Made by a program: the position numbers and the translations under genes. A stretch of DNA of 45,171 nucleotides, taken from positions 1-45,171 of the forward strand of contig LRSR01012222.1 in NCBI GenBank assembly GCA_001579985.1, in the 5' to 3' direction. This stretch comes from Hypsibius dujardini (Eukaryota > Tardigrada > Eutardigrada > Parachela > Hypsibiidae). Numbering within the stretch: position 1 is the stretch's first letter; the number at the start of each line of letters is the position of its first letter. The notes beneath the pieces were generated by a model. That model was not told the origin of the DNA. It saw only the letters and a program-made list of their open reading frames with translations, and made no database searches. Below are positions 11,101-22,018 of the stretch, piece after piece.

Positions 11101-12782
11101 ATTCAAACCCTTCGCCAGTGATGCCATTCAAGACCCATCAAAATCCATAAAAAAAACATCTAGAGATGTTGCCATTCATAACCAGCAATGCCAATAACCA
11201 GCCAGCCATGCCATGGCCAGCGATGCCAATCGATTCAGGAAATTGTTTTGGGTCAAAAATGAGCAAACTTACTTCAATCTGAGTGATGTGGACAAACGGC
11301 CAATCAGAGCGTTGTAACTCCACCCCTGATCTCTGATCGAAATTTGGCTAATGATTCAAAGTAATGTTTTAAATCAGAAATGGTCGAAATTTCTAAAATC
11401 TGAATACTGTCGTTCAACTAGGACGTAACCAGAAATGGAGGTCATCCAATTAAGCCATTTAAGCTTGGTGTTTTTCTTCTCTGAACAGAAGTGTGTCCTT
11501 ACGGCTGGCGGGAGCTGAATCGTTACTGCTATCAGTTCCATCAAGCTGCGGACACTCGACGAAGTTGGGCAATGGCTCGGAAGGATTGTCAAGTTTTAGG
11601 AGCTGACCCTGCAATCATAACTACGTGAGGAAGGGCTCAATATATTGTGCCTCGCTAGGGGCATTAATTCAACTGCCGAATTCACAATCACTTCGAAATA
11701 GTTTTTCGTGTAAAAATATTTTTGTGACGAACTTAAAATATAATTTTGCTCGTGAAGTCAAGCAAAATTTATTGTTTTTCCAACATCTTAATAACACACA
11801 AAAGAAACACTTTGCCTGACTTTACCGGCGAAATACAGTTTCATGTTTCTTGACCAAAATAAGTCCACATACATTTTTTTAAAGGTCTTCTGTGTTCGGC
11901 ACTTGAGCAATTCCCCAGGAGAGTTTTGGATAGTTTTTTACCTTTTAATAACTACTACCTGATTGTTTGAGAAAATATCGGTAGGAAGAGCAGACATTTG
12001 TTGAAGATGTAACGGGCAGTCTGGATGACGGTGGACTCCTCTGGTTGGGGCTACGAAGTAAGCTTGGTTTAGAGCAAAAGCGACAGACGAATGAGATATT
12101 CAAATGCACTTTTTCGTTTTCAATATAGATGAACAAGGCACTGGCTTCTCATGGGTCGATAACACACCACATAATTTTACCAGCTGGTCTCCGGACGCTA
12201 ATTTGGGAGCCTTTGTTGACTACTGCGCGTTTGTCGACAGCTCCAGTAAGACTGGCCTCAGTATCTTTGATAAAAATCGTAAACCGTTCATCTATAAATT
12301 TTTTTATTTATTTTTTTCAGGCGGAAATTGGAGTTCAACAGGATGTTCCGATAGAATGGGTTTCATATGCAAAGCTTTTAGCAGTAGAATTGTAAACTTC
12401 GAGGCCATCGTCCAGCGTAAGAATATTAGAATATGACTAAGGGCTGTTTTTTTTACCGAATAAAGTGTCTCAATTGTTTACAGCGAGTCTTTCATGTATT
12501 CCGCCATTTCGGAAGTACCACGAAGAGTGCTACCTAATTGTGACAGAAGAAATGACATCGGCCGATGCTCAAGCTTATTGCCGGACCCAGCAACAGTCCG
12601 TGGTGGCGATGGTGAGGACCTTCGGGGAGAACACCTGGTTGGCGCATGAGATTGCGGCAGATTCCTGGATTGGAATTTACGTTGACGCGAGATTCCCGCC
12701 TGGTGGCACGCCTGAGTCTCCTCGCTATAACTACGATTACAGCGACGGAACCACGGTATGTGTTGCCCAAGGTCGCCCAAGC

Positions 12783-12813
<31 letters not shown>

Positions 12814-13857
12814 GTCTGTCTGTCTGTCTGTCTGATGTATATCCTTCTGAGTACGTAACTTTTCTAGGTGGGTATCGGCGCCTTCCTCAACTTCAACGGA
12901 GTCAAGTCGACCGTCAACGATACTCGTGAGAAAAAACTGTGTCGTGATGGCTGGCCCAAACTCCATTTTCATCACGAGTACGAGTGCCGACCGGTTTTCC
13001 ACCTACACAACGAGGGGTAAATGTTATTATGCGCCCTGTTCGGATCGGCGTCCATTTATCTGCTCGCACGACGGATGTAAGCAGACGCGTCTACTAATTC
13101 CTTACTTTAGATCCAGAATAAGGAAAGGCTTTGAAATGTAATTGATTTTTGATTGCCTTTTGCAGATTCCGACCCGGTTCCGACGCCGGAACCCGAACCA
13201 GATCCAGCCTGCGGTCCCGGATGGCTTCGCTTCGGCGGGAGCTGCTACAGATTGTACGCAAAAACAGCGTCGTGGCTCGTGGCCAAGCAGATCTGCCAGG
13301 ATTTAGATGTGACCGCCGATCTTGCCTGGATCACATCCACCGAGGAAGATCAATTTCTCAGAGGTACGTGCAAGTTTGGCACTTGTGCTACAACAATGTG
13401 GCTGTAAAAAGGGAAAATAGAAAGAACTCTTAGAATGTTTCAGACCGGAAAAAAAGCTCTGTTCGAGGCACCCACATCTGAATTGTCAACTCTGTTGCCG
13501 GTGACCTTTCCTACCGGAATACCCGACACCGCTTCCTCTTTAGGCCCAGCGACATCGGCAACCACCTCTGGCCCAGATCTTCACAGTACGAAAATTTAAA
13601 ATCCAATTCTGCAAATAATTGATCTCAAGATTTGAAAAAAATTAAAGTTTACGTAGCGTATTCCACAATGCTTACTAATAAATATAAGTATTGATTATTA
13701 ATACGTGTTTATTACTAATAGTAATCTAAATTGATGAATTACATGTTACTTATATTTAATTTGCCTCGTCATTCGTACAGCTACTGGTGAAGTTGCCCTT
13801 GGAGTAGCAGCTGAGGCTCCTCCCACTACCGGTCAAAGGAAAGCGAATTCCTCCTGA
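8104..13857 (+). CDS. secreted tandem C-type lectin, four CTLDs plus a half CTLD (frameshifts present)
   Basis: Exons: 8104-8386, 8533-8651, 9095-9246, 9944-10052, 10281-10511, 10650-10756, 11489-11624, about 11987-12060, 12129-12245, 12321-12416, 12484-12755, 12868-13076, 13166-13363, 13444-13585, 13781-13857. It starts MSSLFTAVVLGFLLL (signal peptide). CTLD1 runs CPGPDWYY to SYICEGDW; CTLD2 from CSVEDGWIYRSDNCF; CTLD3 from CPYGWRELNRYCY to CSDRMGFICKA; CTLD4 from CIPPF to CSDRRPFICSHD. The fifth keeps only its first half (CGPGWLRFGGSCY ... DLAWITSTEEDQ) before a Ser/Thr/Pro-rich linker and stop. WIG/WVGL-type cores are present, but I see no EPN, QPD or WND set, so classical calcium-dependent sugar binding is doubtful. 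One-base frame breaks occur near 8150, 8290, 11985, 12931 (A6) and 13449 (A7). This is either a recent pseudogene or a gene with assembly indels. No transmembrane segment was seen. Likely role: extracellular recognition. Confidence 0.75.
8733..8959. repeat. foldback element in lectin intron 2
   Basis: The left arm beginning GATGAACAAAAAA and containing GAAATTTCAAAGTTTCAA pairs with TTTGAAACTTTGAAATTCC and an end in CTTTCATC. The loop has ATCGATTGATCGATTGATTGG. MITE-like; no coding content. Confidence 0.7.
9265..9898. repeat. CTAGT-rich block with a two-copy 274-bp tandem repeat (lectin intron 3)
   Basis: Degenerate TAGTC/CTAGT pentamers fill the block. Within it a 274-bp unit starting CCAATTTGGTCTAGTTAAAT (9321) is repeated at 9595 with few differences, ending near 9868. 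A short AGCCC array (9862-9883) follows. Confidence 0.85.
11084..11178. repeat. 22-bp direct repeat in lectin intron 6
   Basis: CATCTAGAGATGTTGCCATT (plus two more bases) occurs at 11084 and again at 11157. GATGCCA/CAATGCCA variants continue to about 11230. The rest of the intron (10757-11488) shows GATCGATTGATTGATTG near 11015 and no exon. Confidence 0.75.
12783..12834. repeat. CTGT microsatellite in lectin intron 11
   Basis: TCTG tetranucleotide run of about 52 bp beginning 28 bp after the exon donor at 12756. It is the same unit as the microsatellite at 949-1106 on the opposite strand. Confidence 0.95.
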
Positions 13858-14239
13858 AATAGCAATGGCAGTTCACACTTTGCGGCAGAAATTTATGCAG
13901 GATTCTGGATTTCGATCGTGGTATTGAGGTTTAACGCTTTAAATCCCAGTTGTCAACTCTGTTTTTCAAAATGTTTGTGATGTTTAAATTTGAATTTCGG
14001 TTCCAAATTTATTTTTCACTCAAGGTTTGTATTGTTCACATTTTTAATTTTTGTCATTTCACTTTTTTATTGCTTGCCTGCTCGCGTTTTAATTCGAAAT
14101 ATAATGTATGATTACGCATTACGTATACACTGCACGTTCTGATTGGTCGTACAGAAACGGTGCAATTTAGGGCGGGGTTTTTGGCCAGTTTGAACAGCAA
14201 AAGTCACGTGAGCAAAGTTTTTCTTGGGGCTGACTGTAT
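13858..14239. other. 3' flank of lectin gene
   Basis: AT-rich sequence with no recognised exon. The solo LTR follows at once. Confidence 0.4.
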
Positions 14240-14523
14240 TGTTGGACACGCCCAACAAGTCCCCATATCCAATCATGATAGTTCTTTAACTCACGAGTAT
14301 CATACTAGTTTGTAACTCTGTCCACTCTATTAACCCTATTCTGATGTATGTGCCATTTACCTTCATTTCTATAGTTAAAACTTTACTATATAATAATGTG
14401 TTTTATTATTTCTACAGTCAGTCTACTTCTTCTTTCCTTTCTTCCAGTTTATTTCTCTAACGGTCTTTACTATCAGCCTAATAAACTTGTTAACTATCCA
14501 ACTGACGGTTGGTAGACCTAACA
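14240..14523 (+). mobile_element. solo LTR, better preserved copy
   Basis: 284 bp from TGTTGGACACGCCCAACAAG to GACCTAACA. It keeps a TATA-like ACTATATAATA near 14385 and an AATAAA near 14479. The GTAT duplication is at 14236-14239 and 14524-14527. Same family as 5822-6127 and as the 3' LTR at 35470-35777. Confidence 0.82.
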
Positions 14524-14774
14524 GTATATATAGGCTGAACGGTGAAGGAAACTCAAGTACTGCGAAGGTTTTGGTCGTAGTCACGATTGGTTCTGGACAC
14601 GCTGCAAATGACGCAGCAATCATCAGTTCCCCTTCATGTTATACCCAGATTTAGGAGCTAAATCTTTATTTTTGAAAAGTTTTTTATATATTGACATACA
14701 ACTTTTTTAGGTTATCTTGCATCTGCGAAATTTAATTTAGAATTGATTGACGTCAGCTAACTATTTTTTGGCGG
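14524..14774. other. spacer between solo LTR and transposase fragment
   Basis: No coding feature recognised. Confidence 0.35.
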
Positions 14775-15110
14775 TCATGGGGTGAAGCTAAATGATCTAT
14801 TTAAAGAGAAGTACCGGATGCGGGAAAGCTTTTGGCACTGGCCTGTGAATTGGGTCCAGTCGTGGCTTTCTTGACTTTTTTTACGAGGGCTGCAGTCCTC
14901 ACTTTTGCCTTGCCAGTTCGTCGCTTTTGATGGTGATTTGGGTCGGTCGGCTTCTTCTGCTGCATTTTCCCTAGTAACTTTGTTGACTCCCGATTTCGAA
15001 ACAGCGATATTCCGCAGGGATAGTGCATTTAAAATTTCAGTGGCCGAATATTTAAGGGTGTGCAAGGTCGAAATGGAATGAAGCACTTCCAAAGATAATT
15101 TACGAGGCAT
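14775..15110 (-). pseudogene. N-terminal fragment of a Tc1/mariner-like transposase
   Basis: Reading from 15110 leftwards, an ATG-initiated frame begins MPRKLSLEVLHSISTLH and shows a first helix-turn-helix pattern (KYSATEILNAL, then IAVSKSGVNKV), as in the DNA-binding domain of Tc1/mariner transposases. After about 45 residues the homology continues in another frame: KRRTGKAKVRTAALVKKVKK ... SQASAKSF ... SGTSL, matching the second helix-turn-helix of such transposases. That implies a frameshift. The DDE catalytic part is absent, so the copy is a dead remnant. I could not define its terminal repeats. The call rests on pattern resemblance only. Confidence 0.55.
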
Positions 15111-15770
15111 TTTTAACAGGCACTACAATCACTAAACTTTTGAAACACGGCAAACTGGTCTGATCAGTTGTTCAATTACTGAGATGGATTGTGCATTGTG
15201 AGGCGCGCGCTCACACTATTAAAAACGAGGCCGGCCACAAACAATGAATCGGCCTCTGTAATGTAAAAAAAAAGACTCCTCGTTTACATTTAAAGCACCA
15301 TCTACAACCGGTGAAAAATGATCGTTAACTTTGACTGCAGATACGTCTCAACACCCGGAACAAATCAAACATAATTTTGACATATACGTGTACACTACCC
15401 ACATAGCAGCAGGTGCAGCGAACAACTCTCAGCAAATGCTGGGCCGCAAAAATAGTTCCGTATACACACACGACTGAGCCGGCAGAATTCCAATGCCGGC
15501 AAAACAATTCCCATCAACCGAGCTGTGGAATACTTTTAATTTGCATACCAAAAATAGTTATCGGTGTTGAATGACAAATGCCGTTTGCTGTCTGTTCAGT
15601 TCGTCGTGTTCAGCAATTGAAAATCTGTTAAGCATAATTTTTGTTGTTGAACAATTTTTGAACAATTCAAACTGGGTTTACGAAAGTATTCTTCATATTA
15701 GCGTTTTCTACACTGATTCCTTGCAAACACAAAAATTTCATCCTTCTCAGGTTTTTCTTTTCCTGTTCTG
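15111..15770. other. non-coding block between transposase fragment and Gypsy pol
   Basis: It contains a short GAGGCCG ... CGGCCTC inverted repeat (about 15226-15259) and an A9 run. It could be the 5' region of the Tc1-like element followed by the 3' untranslated part of the Gypsy element. A second copy of the 21801-22018 LTR, expected here if the Gypsy element were whole, was not found. Confidence 0.4.
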
Positions 15771-18700
15771 TTAATCGTGCTGCTTTTGGAGAACTTTCAG
15801 TTCATATTTTTCACTCTTCCATCGACTCAAATCATCCTGAATTGATACCAGGTAACCTTGCTGAATTTATGTATGGAATAATTAATGTGTTAATCACCCC
15901 AATTGCCGCCCCAACTGGTTTCCATTCTAGTACCAACTGACCGGGTTCGTATGCAACCTGTCGGCGATTTTGGTTGAACTTAGGTGCTTCCTTATCATGC
16001 ATTTTATTCACCTTAGAGAGCACCACCTATCGGGCCATTCCCAGCCAATCGTTTATAAGAGAAGCGTATTCGGTAGGGTTGGTTATTTCGGTCCACCCAT
16101 CATAATCAAGAGCCAGATCAAGGGGAGTTACTGCTCGACGACCATGTACCAATTCAAACGGTGTATACCCAGTTGTTTCTTGAATCATAGTATTAATGAC
16201 AAAGTCGGCAAAAGGTATAATCAAATCCCAATTTTTTTGGTTTTCAGTCACAAAATGCGATAAAAAAGTACCTACTGTTTTGTTCACTCTCTCACAGACA
16301 CCATCAGTTTGCGGATGATAGGCGGTCGTTAAAAGGTGTTTGATATTCATCAATTTCAAAATTTGTTGCATGGCTGAACCTCGAAAATGTAGGCTACGGT
16401 CGGACAGAATTTCACGCACCATGCCGTGTTTGAGAATAATGTTTTCGACCAGAAATTTTGCAGCGTTATTGGCAGTTGCCGCCGGGAAAGCACGTAAAAA
16501 CACGTACTTCGTGAATGGCCAAATTGCTGCTAAAACTACGGTATTTCGGCGACAAGTGACTGGATATGGACCGGAGTAATCCATATGTACCCGAACAAAA
16601 GGACCAACCACGGGCAAAGATGACCGGGTTTCTTTTGTGGGGGATTGTTCTTATGTTGACAAGACTCGCAAAACGCAACAAAACTGGTAACGTGTTCCAC
16701 AACGCCAGGAAACCAATACCGATCCCGGATACGCTCGTACGTGCGGGCAACGCCTAAATGGCCAGAGGTTAAAGCATCGTGTGCTTCACGCAAAACAAAC
16801 GCCCGAAAAGACTTCGGTATGACAAGCAAAAGAAACGGACAGTTATCACGGAAGACTTTGCGGTATAAAATATCCTTTTTCAACACATAGAAAACTGCCT
16901 TTTCATGACGTTTTTGGCCACCATCTTCTTTCTCTAACAGAAAAATAATAGGGCCACAAAACGGATCGGAACGTTGTAATTGTCGAATGTCTATTAAGGC
17001 ATAAAAAGCAAGGGAACCGTAAACAGCGAGGGAGACGGTTCTTCGGTATCATCCACGGGGAAACGACTTAATGCGTCTGCCAGCACGTTTACTTTCCCCG
17101 GTCGATAAACGACTTGAAAAACAAAGGGTGCTATTCGGTAAACCCATTTAGCTAAGCGACCCACTGGAATTTTTGCCTTAAGTAATGGAACAATTGCTGA
17201 ATGATCCGTAACAACTTTAAATGGAATATTCCCAGATAAATACTGTTGAAATTTTTCTATTCCGAAAACTACAGCCAAAAGTTCAAGTTCGGTAGCACTA
17301 TAACGACGCTGGGATTTGCTTAATTTTTTGGACGCAAAAGCAACTGTTCGTTTTTCACCACTGGTTTCTCGTTGAATAAGAACAGCTCCTAAACCAATTC
17401 CAGACGCATCCGTGTGAATTTCAGTTGGTAATTCAGGGTCAAAATGACGAATGATTGGGGATGTTTGAAAATGAGATTTCACCAAATCAAAGGCGGCTTG
17501 CTGATCAGGGCCCCAATTAAATCGAACGTTCTTTTCCGTCAAGGCAATTAAAGGCTCGGCAATGTCAGCCATGTTCGGTATGAATCGATGATAATAATTT
17601 GCAAGACCCAAAAAAGCCTGTATTCCTTTGAGCTCTGTTGGCACAGGAAAATTCAAAATTGCTCGAATTTTAGCCGCATTTGGCTCAACCCCAAGTCCAG
17701 AAATTTGATAACCCAAAAAATCAAGCTTTTTGAAACCAAAAAAGCATTTCGAAACTTTCAGTTTCAATCCACTCTGGCGCAATCGCCTTAGGACTTCTTT
17801 TAAATGAATTAAGTGAGATTTGAAATTCGCTGAGAAAATCACAAAATCGTCTAAATATGGCAAAATGAAATGCAGTTTCACGTCTTTGAAAACAGAATCG
17901 ATAATTCTGGTGAACGTGGCCACAGCATTATAAAGACCAAAGGGCATGCGTTTGAAACAATACATCCTTCCCCCGAAATAATAAAAGCTGTTTTATGTTG
18001 ATCTTCTTTTTTTACATCCACATTCCAATAACCCGAAAACAAGTCCATTGAAGTGTAAATGGAACTTCCACTGAGGCAATCAAACAAAGTTTGGGGATGG
18101 GTTAAATTGTATCTGTCTTTCCGTGTAATGGAATTCAAATCTCTGTAATCGATTGCAATTCTAGCCGCTCGATCTTTTTTGAAAACTACAACACAATTGG
18201 ACGCGTAGTCGGCCTCATTAGCGGCACATTCCCAAATGACATCCATTTTTTTCATTTCTTCAACTTGAGATGAAATTTCCTGTTGAGCCCAACGACTAAA
18301 CCGACGCTCCTTCTGTTTGATGGGCAAATTGGTACCCACATCGATCGAGTGTTCGCCAATTAGACAGTGACCCAGTCGTTTATTTTTAGTTGGAAAAACA
18401 TCTGGTTCGGATTTTAAAACTGCAATCAACTGATCTTTTTCTGAAGTTGTTAATTCTGATCCCAAATTTAAATTTTGCCAAACACTGTCGTCCACTTCCT
18501 CGGGTGGCCAAGCATGTTCGGTAGCTCGTTGACTAGGCAGCCACATCTCTTCTTTCTCGACTTCGGTAGAATCGTCCTCGAAGCTCTCAAAACTGATGAG
18601 TTCAGACGTGTCGAATGCCGAAATATCAGATTTTAGAGGTGATCTAAGAGTGGGCGGGACTGAAGGGGTTGACAACGAATCAAAACATTTCACATTTTGA

Positions 18701-19329
18701 ACTGGATTTGGAATGACTTCGGTAGCCGCAGACACGGCTTGAGTCACGGCATGCACCACATCGGTAGGCATTGATGGAGGGTAAGAGCATGTGTCATTGT
18801 CGTTTGTTTCAAAGGGGAAAGCGGTAAATGCAGGAAGAGGCACAGGCAAATTGTCAGGTGACATGTCACGCAATAGGACAGACAATCGAACGCCATCTTC
18901 GGTTTCAGCATTGGACAAATACAAACTACGAAAATTCAGCAAAAACGGAGATTTAACAAGAAAATCTATGCCTAATAAAATGTCGTAGGCAAAATCGACA
19001 ACAGCACAAACACCAATGCAGAAAAAACTAAGCAATTTAATGTCTAATTTGCAAGCTTCTTCAATGCGCAACTGACTACCGTCGGCCACAGAGACATTTG
19101 GACCAGTCCACTTAACGGTAGGGATACGATTTAATGCGACAAAATTTCGGCTCACTAGACATATTCCACTTCTTGTGTCAAGCACGCAGTCGGCTGGTAT
19201 ACCATTGGCCAAAATTTTACAATTTAATGCACCAACAATGTCAGCACGTGACACGCGATCGACAAAACCGACTTCGGTAGGACAAGAAATAGTTGCGACC
19301 GGTACAGGCAGACCAACATACGATGGCAC
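15771..19329 (-). pseudogene. pol: Gypsy pol: protease, RT, RNase H, integrase (broken)
   Basis: Protease: CVLDTRSGICLVS in place of the expected D-T/S-G, so the active-site glycine is arginine, and then ILLGIDFL. Reverse transcriptase: the frame runs to about 17970, shifts, and continues with FKRMPFGLYNAVATF and the catalytic LPYLDDFVIFS. RNase H: TDASGIGLGAVL and AVTD-type residues up to VNVLADALSRFP. Integrase: a His/Cys finger (REAHDALTSGHLG ... CESCQ), then a frameshift near 16600, then the catalytic core with HMDYSGPYP, LSDRSLHF (SDRG expected) and HPQTDGVCERVN. An in-frame TAG after GMAR is followed by VLSKVNKMHDKEAPKF in the same frame, and after another shift the C-terminus ends at 15771. 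Gypsy identity is secure; the breaks show it is inactive. Confidence 0.85.
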
Positions 19330-19727
19330 GTTATACTGAGACGGAGCAGCCGTATTAGAGACTGGTGTTTAACGGGGCACGAATGACGGAGTCGGTGAAG
19401 TGACAAAATATTGTGGGACGGCGGGTAAAGCTAATTGGCCGGTTTGCGTTACAGCCGGAGGAGGAACCGAGACGGAAGGCTGTGACTGGTGAAACTGCGG
19501 CTGTGTAGAGACATAAGGTAGAGCCTGCGGAAAAGGCTGGCCTGGTAAAAGCATCGGTTGCGTGAAACGGCCGTCCGTTTTAATGACGCCTGAGGGGGTG
19601 GGTACACGTAAGTAGGTTGCAGGCGGGTTTGATCATTTTGCGAGCGATAATTATTGTTGGAATTTTGTTGATGCCTGAAGTTAATATTAATGGCATCATT
19701 ACGGCGTCGAAAGTTTGCGTTGTTTTT
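19330..19727 (-). pseudogene. gag-pol junction, Pro/Gln-rich
   Basis: Between the gag knuckle and the protease, minus-strand frames encode Pro-, Gln- and Ser-rich sequence (for example FPQALPYVSTQPQFHQSQPS) interrupted by stops. It is probably a disordered linker at the gag-pol boundary, now frameshifted. Confidence 0.5.
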
Positions 19728-21155
19728 TTATAGACAAAATCGGCTAATGTGACCTGTCACTCCGCAAGTGAAGCACTTACGTAAATTGCCATTCGGATCA
19801 ATCACTCTGTTTACATTCTGAGTGGTTGCAGTGACTGTATTCCCTACAGGCTGATTGGTTGGGCGAACGACCTGTAATTGCAGCTGTTTGATTTGATCAC
19901 GTAACCTGTCCATTTCTGTCTCCTGGTTTGCACTGCGCACCGCCTTATCTAATTGATCGGCACACGATGGATGCGGTGTATTGGCGTAATTTGGCACAAC
20001 GGCCGGAACGATAGCTGGCTTAATGGTAGTGCTCGTTTGGCCTAACACTGACGCCCAAACAGCAGCTTCAAGCGGATTGGTCATCGCCGAATGCGGTAAG
20101 TTGACGCCAAATGGAAACCGATCATTAGTGAGATTCGACGCGAGCGCTAATGGAGTCCCTAAAGCAGTTTGACTATAATTCAACGTAGATGCGAGCGAGG
20201 CTGCAAGTGCATTGGCCTCTACTGTTCGGTTCGTAGGCACAGTTAATGATGCAATTATATTCTGTGTGACCGGGCTGAATGAACTAGTCAGCTGCTGCAG
20301 GGTAGCTTTTTGATCATACATTTCCATTCGTCGAATGTTTTTCAACATGTTTTTGAATTCTTCTACCGTTTTAAGTTGATCTTTGACAAAATATTTTTTT
20401 TCATGCGCCGACAAACCCATGAACAAATGAGAAAGTTTTTCTTCTTCGGTAGCTTTCAGATTGATAGTGCGTAGCATACCGAGGACGTGCTGGACATAAG
20501 ATAAAGGTGCCTCATTCAACAACTTTTGTCCGGTCATTCCAGCCAAATCAATATCAATCTGGTCCTTCGAAAATTCTCTGCGAAAAGCCTGCTGCAGATC
20601 AATCCAGCCTAAAATTTTGTTGTTTGTTTACCACTTAAAAGCGGTATCACGGAGTCCGGTAAAAAAATGCCTCAATCGATTGTCGTCAGTCCATTTATGA
20701 GCAGTGGCCACACCCTCGAACTTTTCAAGATATTCATCTCCGTCTTCGGTAGGTTCACCCTTGAACTTCGGTAGGTCTCGCGAACTGACAGTTTTCGTAC
20801 CACTAGTACCTAATCGATCAAACAATTTATCGAACTGATCCGAAGTGAATTGGGCCATTTTTTCAGAGACAACAGTACCTAATAAATGGGTGGACAGCTC
20901 ACGATCGTTATCGAGCGATTCTAGACTAGCCTCACTTGCTTCGTCTTCGGAAATCAGATTATCAAAAGGGTTAGACCGCTCGTCGACAAACTCGTTGTCC
21001 TCTTTGTCTGAAACTTCTTCTTTCACTGGAAGTAACTTTCGAAATTTTTTAGGCTTGATGTTTTCTTCCTCTTTTCGCTTGATCAGGGCGTTGAGAGAAA
21101 TGCTACCTAAATCGGTCCGCGACCTGGTATTTTGAGCTATCGAATTGTCAGCCAC
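19728..21155 (-). pseudogene. gag: Gypsy gag with CCHC zinc knuckle (one in-frame stop)
   Basis: A single minus-strand frame of about 475 codons interrupted only by TAA at 20628-20630, in sequence that otherwise continues in frame (RDTAFKW, stop, then ILGWIDLQQAFRREFSKDQ). The N-terminus is acidic and Lys-rich. The middle (about residues 110-260) has the capsid-like pattern RDLPKFKGEPTEDGDEYL ... LRHFFTGLRDTAF. The C-terminus has a classic CX2CX4HX4C knuckle, CFTCGVTGHISRFC. The frame has no ATG upstream of the acidic region: the codon where one would expect it is GTG (21153-21155), so the start may also be mutated. It packages element RNA into particles in intact relatives. Confidence 0.82.
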
Positions 21156-21353
21156 AATGAAAACGACTTCGGTAGGTCAGTCACCCAACTTCGGTAGGCA
21201 GACTTTTACCGAAAAAAAAAAACACGCCAAAAATGAAAAAACCGAAAATCGACAAAACAATTTTTCACCACAAAAAATGAGCAGGAGACAAAAAACCAGC
21301 CCGAAAAGTGAAAAACAAAATCAAGATGATTTTTTCTACCCAAAACGATCGAT

Positions 21354-21490
21354 TGTAACGGATTAATACGAGTAATTGTGATATTGTATGCATATAATAC
21401 GATTAAATGCGTTTAAATAATAAGGTAGATATGAGTAAATGAGATAAAATGCGAATAAATGAGATTAAATACGATTAAATGCGATTAAAT
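21354..21490. repeat. degenerate GATTAAATGCG tandem repeats
   Basis: Around ten imperfect units of about 11-13 bp (TACGATTAAATGCG, GAGATAAAATGCGAATAAATGA) lie in the leader of the Gypsy element. Confidence 0.7.
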
Positions 21491-21782
21491 TCTCACGCCA
21501 GACCTCCTTCACACGAAGCGCCTACCTGTCGAAACCTTGACCAACGTCCACCGATTTCCCGACGCTTTTCCAGTTCGTGTAAGTGTCTCTGCGGAGACGG
21601 AGAGCAGCTTGACTCCTCCGGGGCTTCTAGCGGGAGCGACCACACCAGACAACCTCTTCCTGGTGGCAGACCTTTTCACACTACTGACCCGACTCGGTCA
21701 GAGGAAACTCTTAAAAAACCCACGGGCGTAAACTATTTACGCCGGAAAAAAAATGTCCGAGACCGAAAAAAAAGTAAGACTC

Positions 21783-21798
21783 TCGGTACTGGCCTCCA
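21783..21798 (-). other. candidate primer-binding site
   Basis: Two bases after the inner end of the LTR (minus strand) the sequence reads TGGAGGCCAGTACCGA. A start with TGG next to the LTR is where a tRNA 3' end would pair. The tRNA was not identified. Confidence 0.5.
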
Positions 21799-21800
21799 AA

Positions 21801-22018
21801 TGTAGCGAGCACAATCGGAAAAGATGTTATTACTGGTTGTACTGCCTAACTTACACTACACCAACAGATTATATAGTACAGAAGACAAGAGACAAGGGAT
21901 AAAGAAGGTGGCCAAAGGTAAATGGAAAAACAAAGAAAGTAGCTAATGGAAGACGACGATTAAGACATAATGGACCACTAATGATAATAGTTACTCAATC
22001 ATATAGCTAGGCGCGACA
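21801..22018 (-). mobile_element. 5' LTR of the Gypsy element
   Basis: On the minus strand 218 bp run from TGTCGCGCC to CTCGCTACA (TG...CA with short inverted ends), with a TATA-like CTATATAATC inside. The inner boundary is set by the candidate primer-binding site. No matching copy was found at the other end of the element. Confidence 0.6.

Larger units (their letters stand above)
21156..21800 (-). other. Gypsy 5' leader
   Basis: Non-coding leader between LTR and gag. It contains two copies of the TTCGGTAG motif (21168 and 21190, plus-strand reading) and, at about 21354-21490, degenerate repeats of GATTAAATGCG type. The plus-strand open frames here are not supported as genes. Confidence 0.55.
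15771..22018 (-). mobile_element. decayed Ty3/Gypsy LTR retrotransposon lacking a visible 3' LTR
   Basis: On the minus strand the order is LTR (22018-21801), primer-binding site, leader, gag with a CCHC knuckle, then pol as protease, reverse transcriptase, RNase H, integrase. That is the Ty3/Gypsy order. The body has two in-frame stops (20628-20630 and just after 16027), at least three frameshifts and a damaged protease active site, so this copy cannot be autonomous. Its 5' LTR lies 633 bp before the first recognised exon of the lectin-kinase gene on the other strand. Confidence 0.85.

Noticed and set aside
21145-21805. Plus-strand open frames in the Gypsy leader
   Set aside because: Low-complexity Lys/Ser-rich translations opposite a retroelement leader; no start context or domain.
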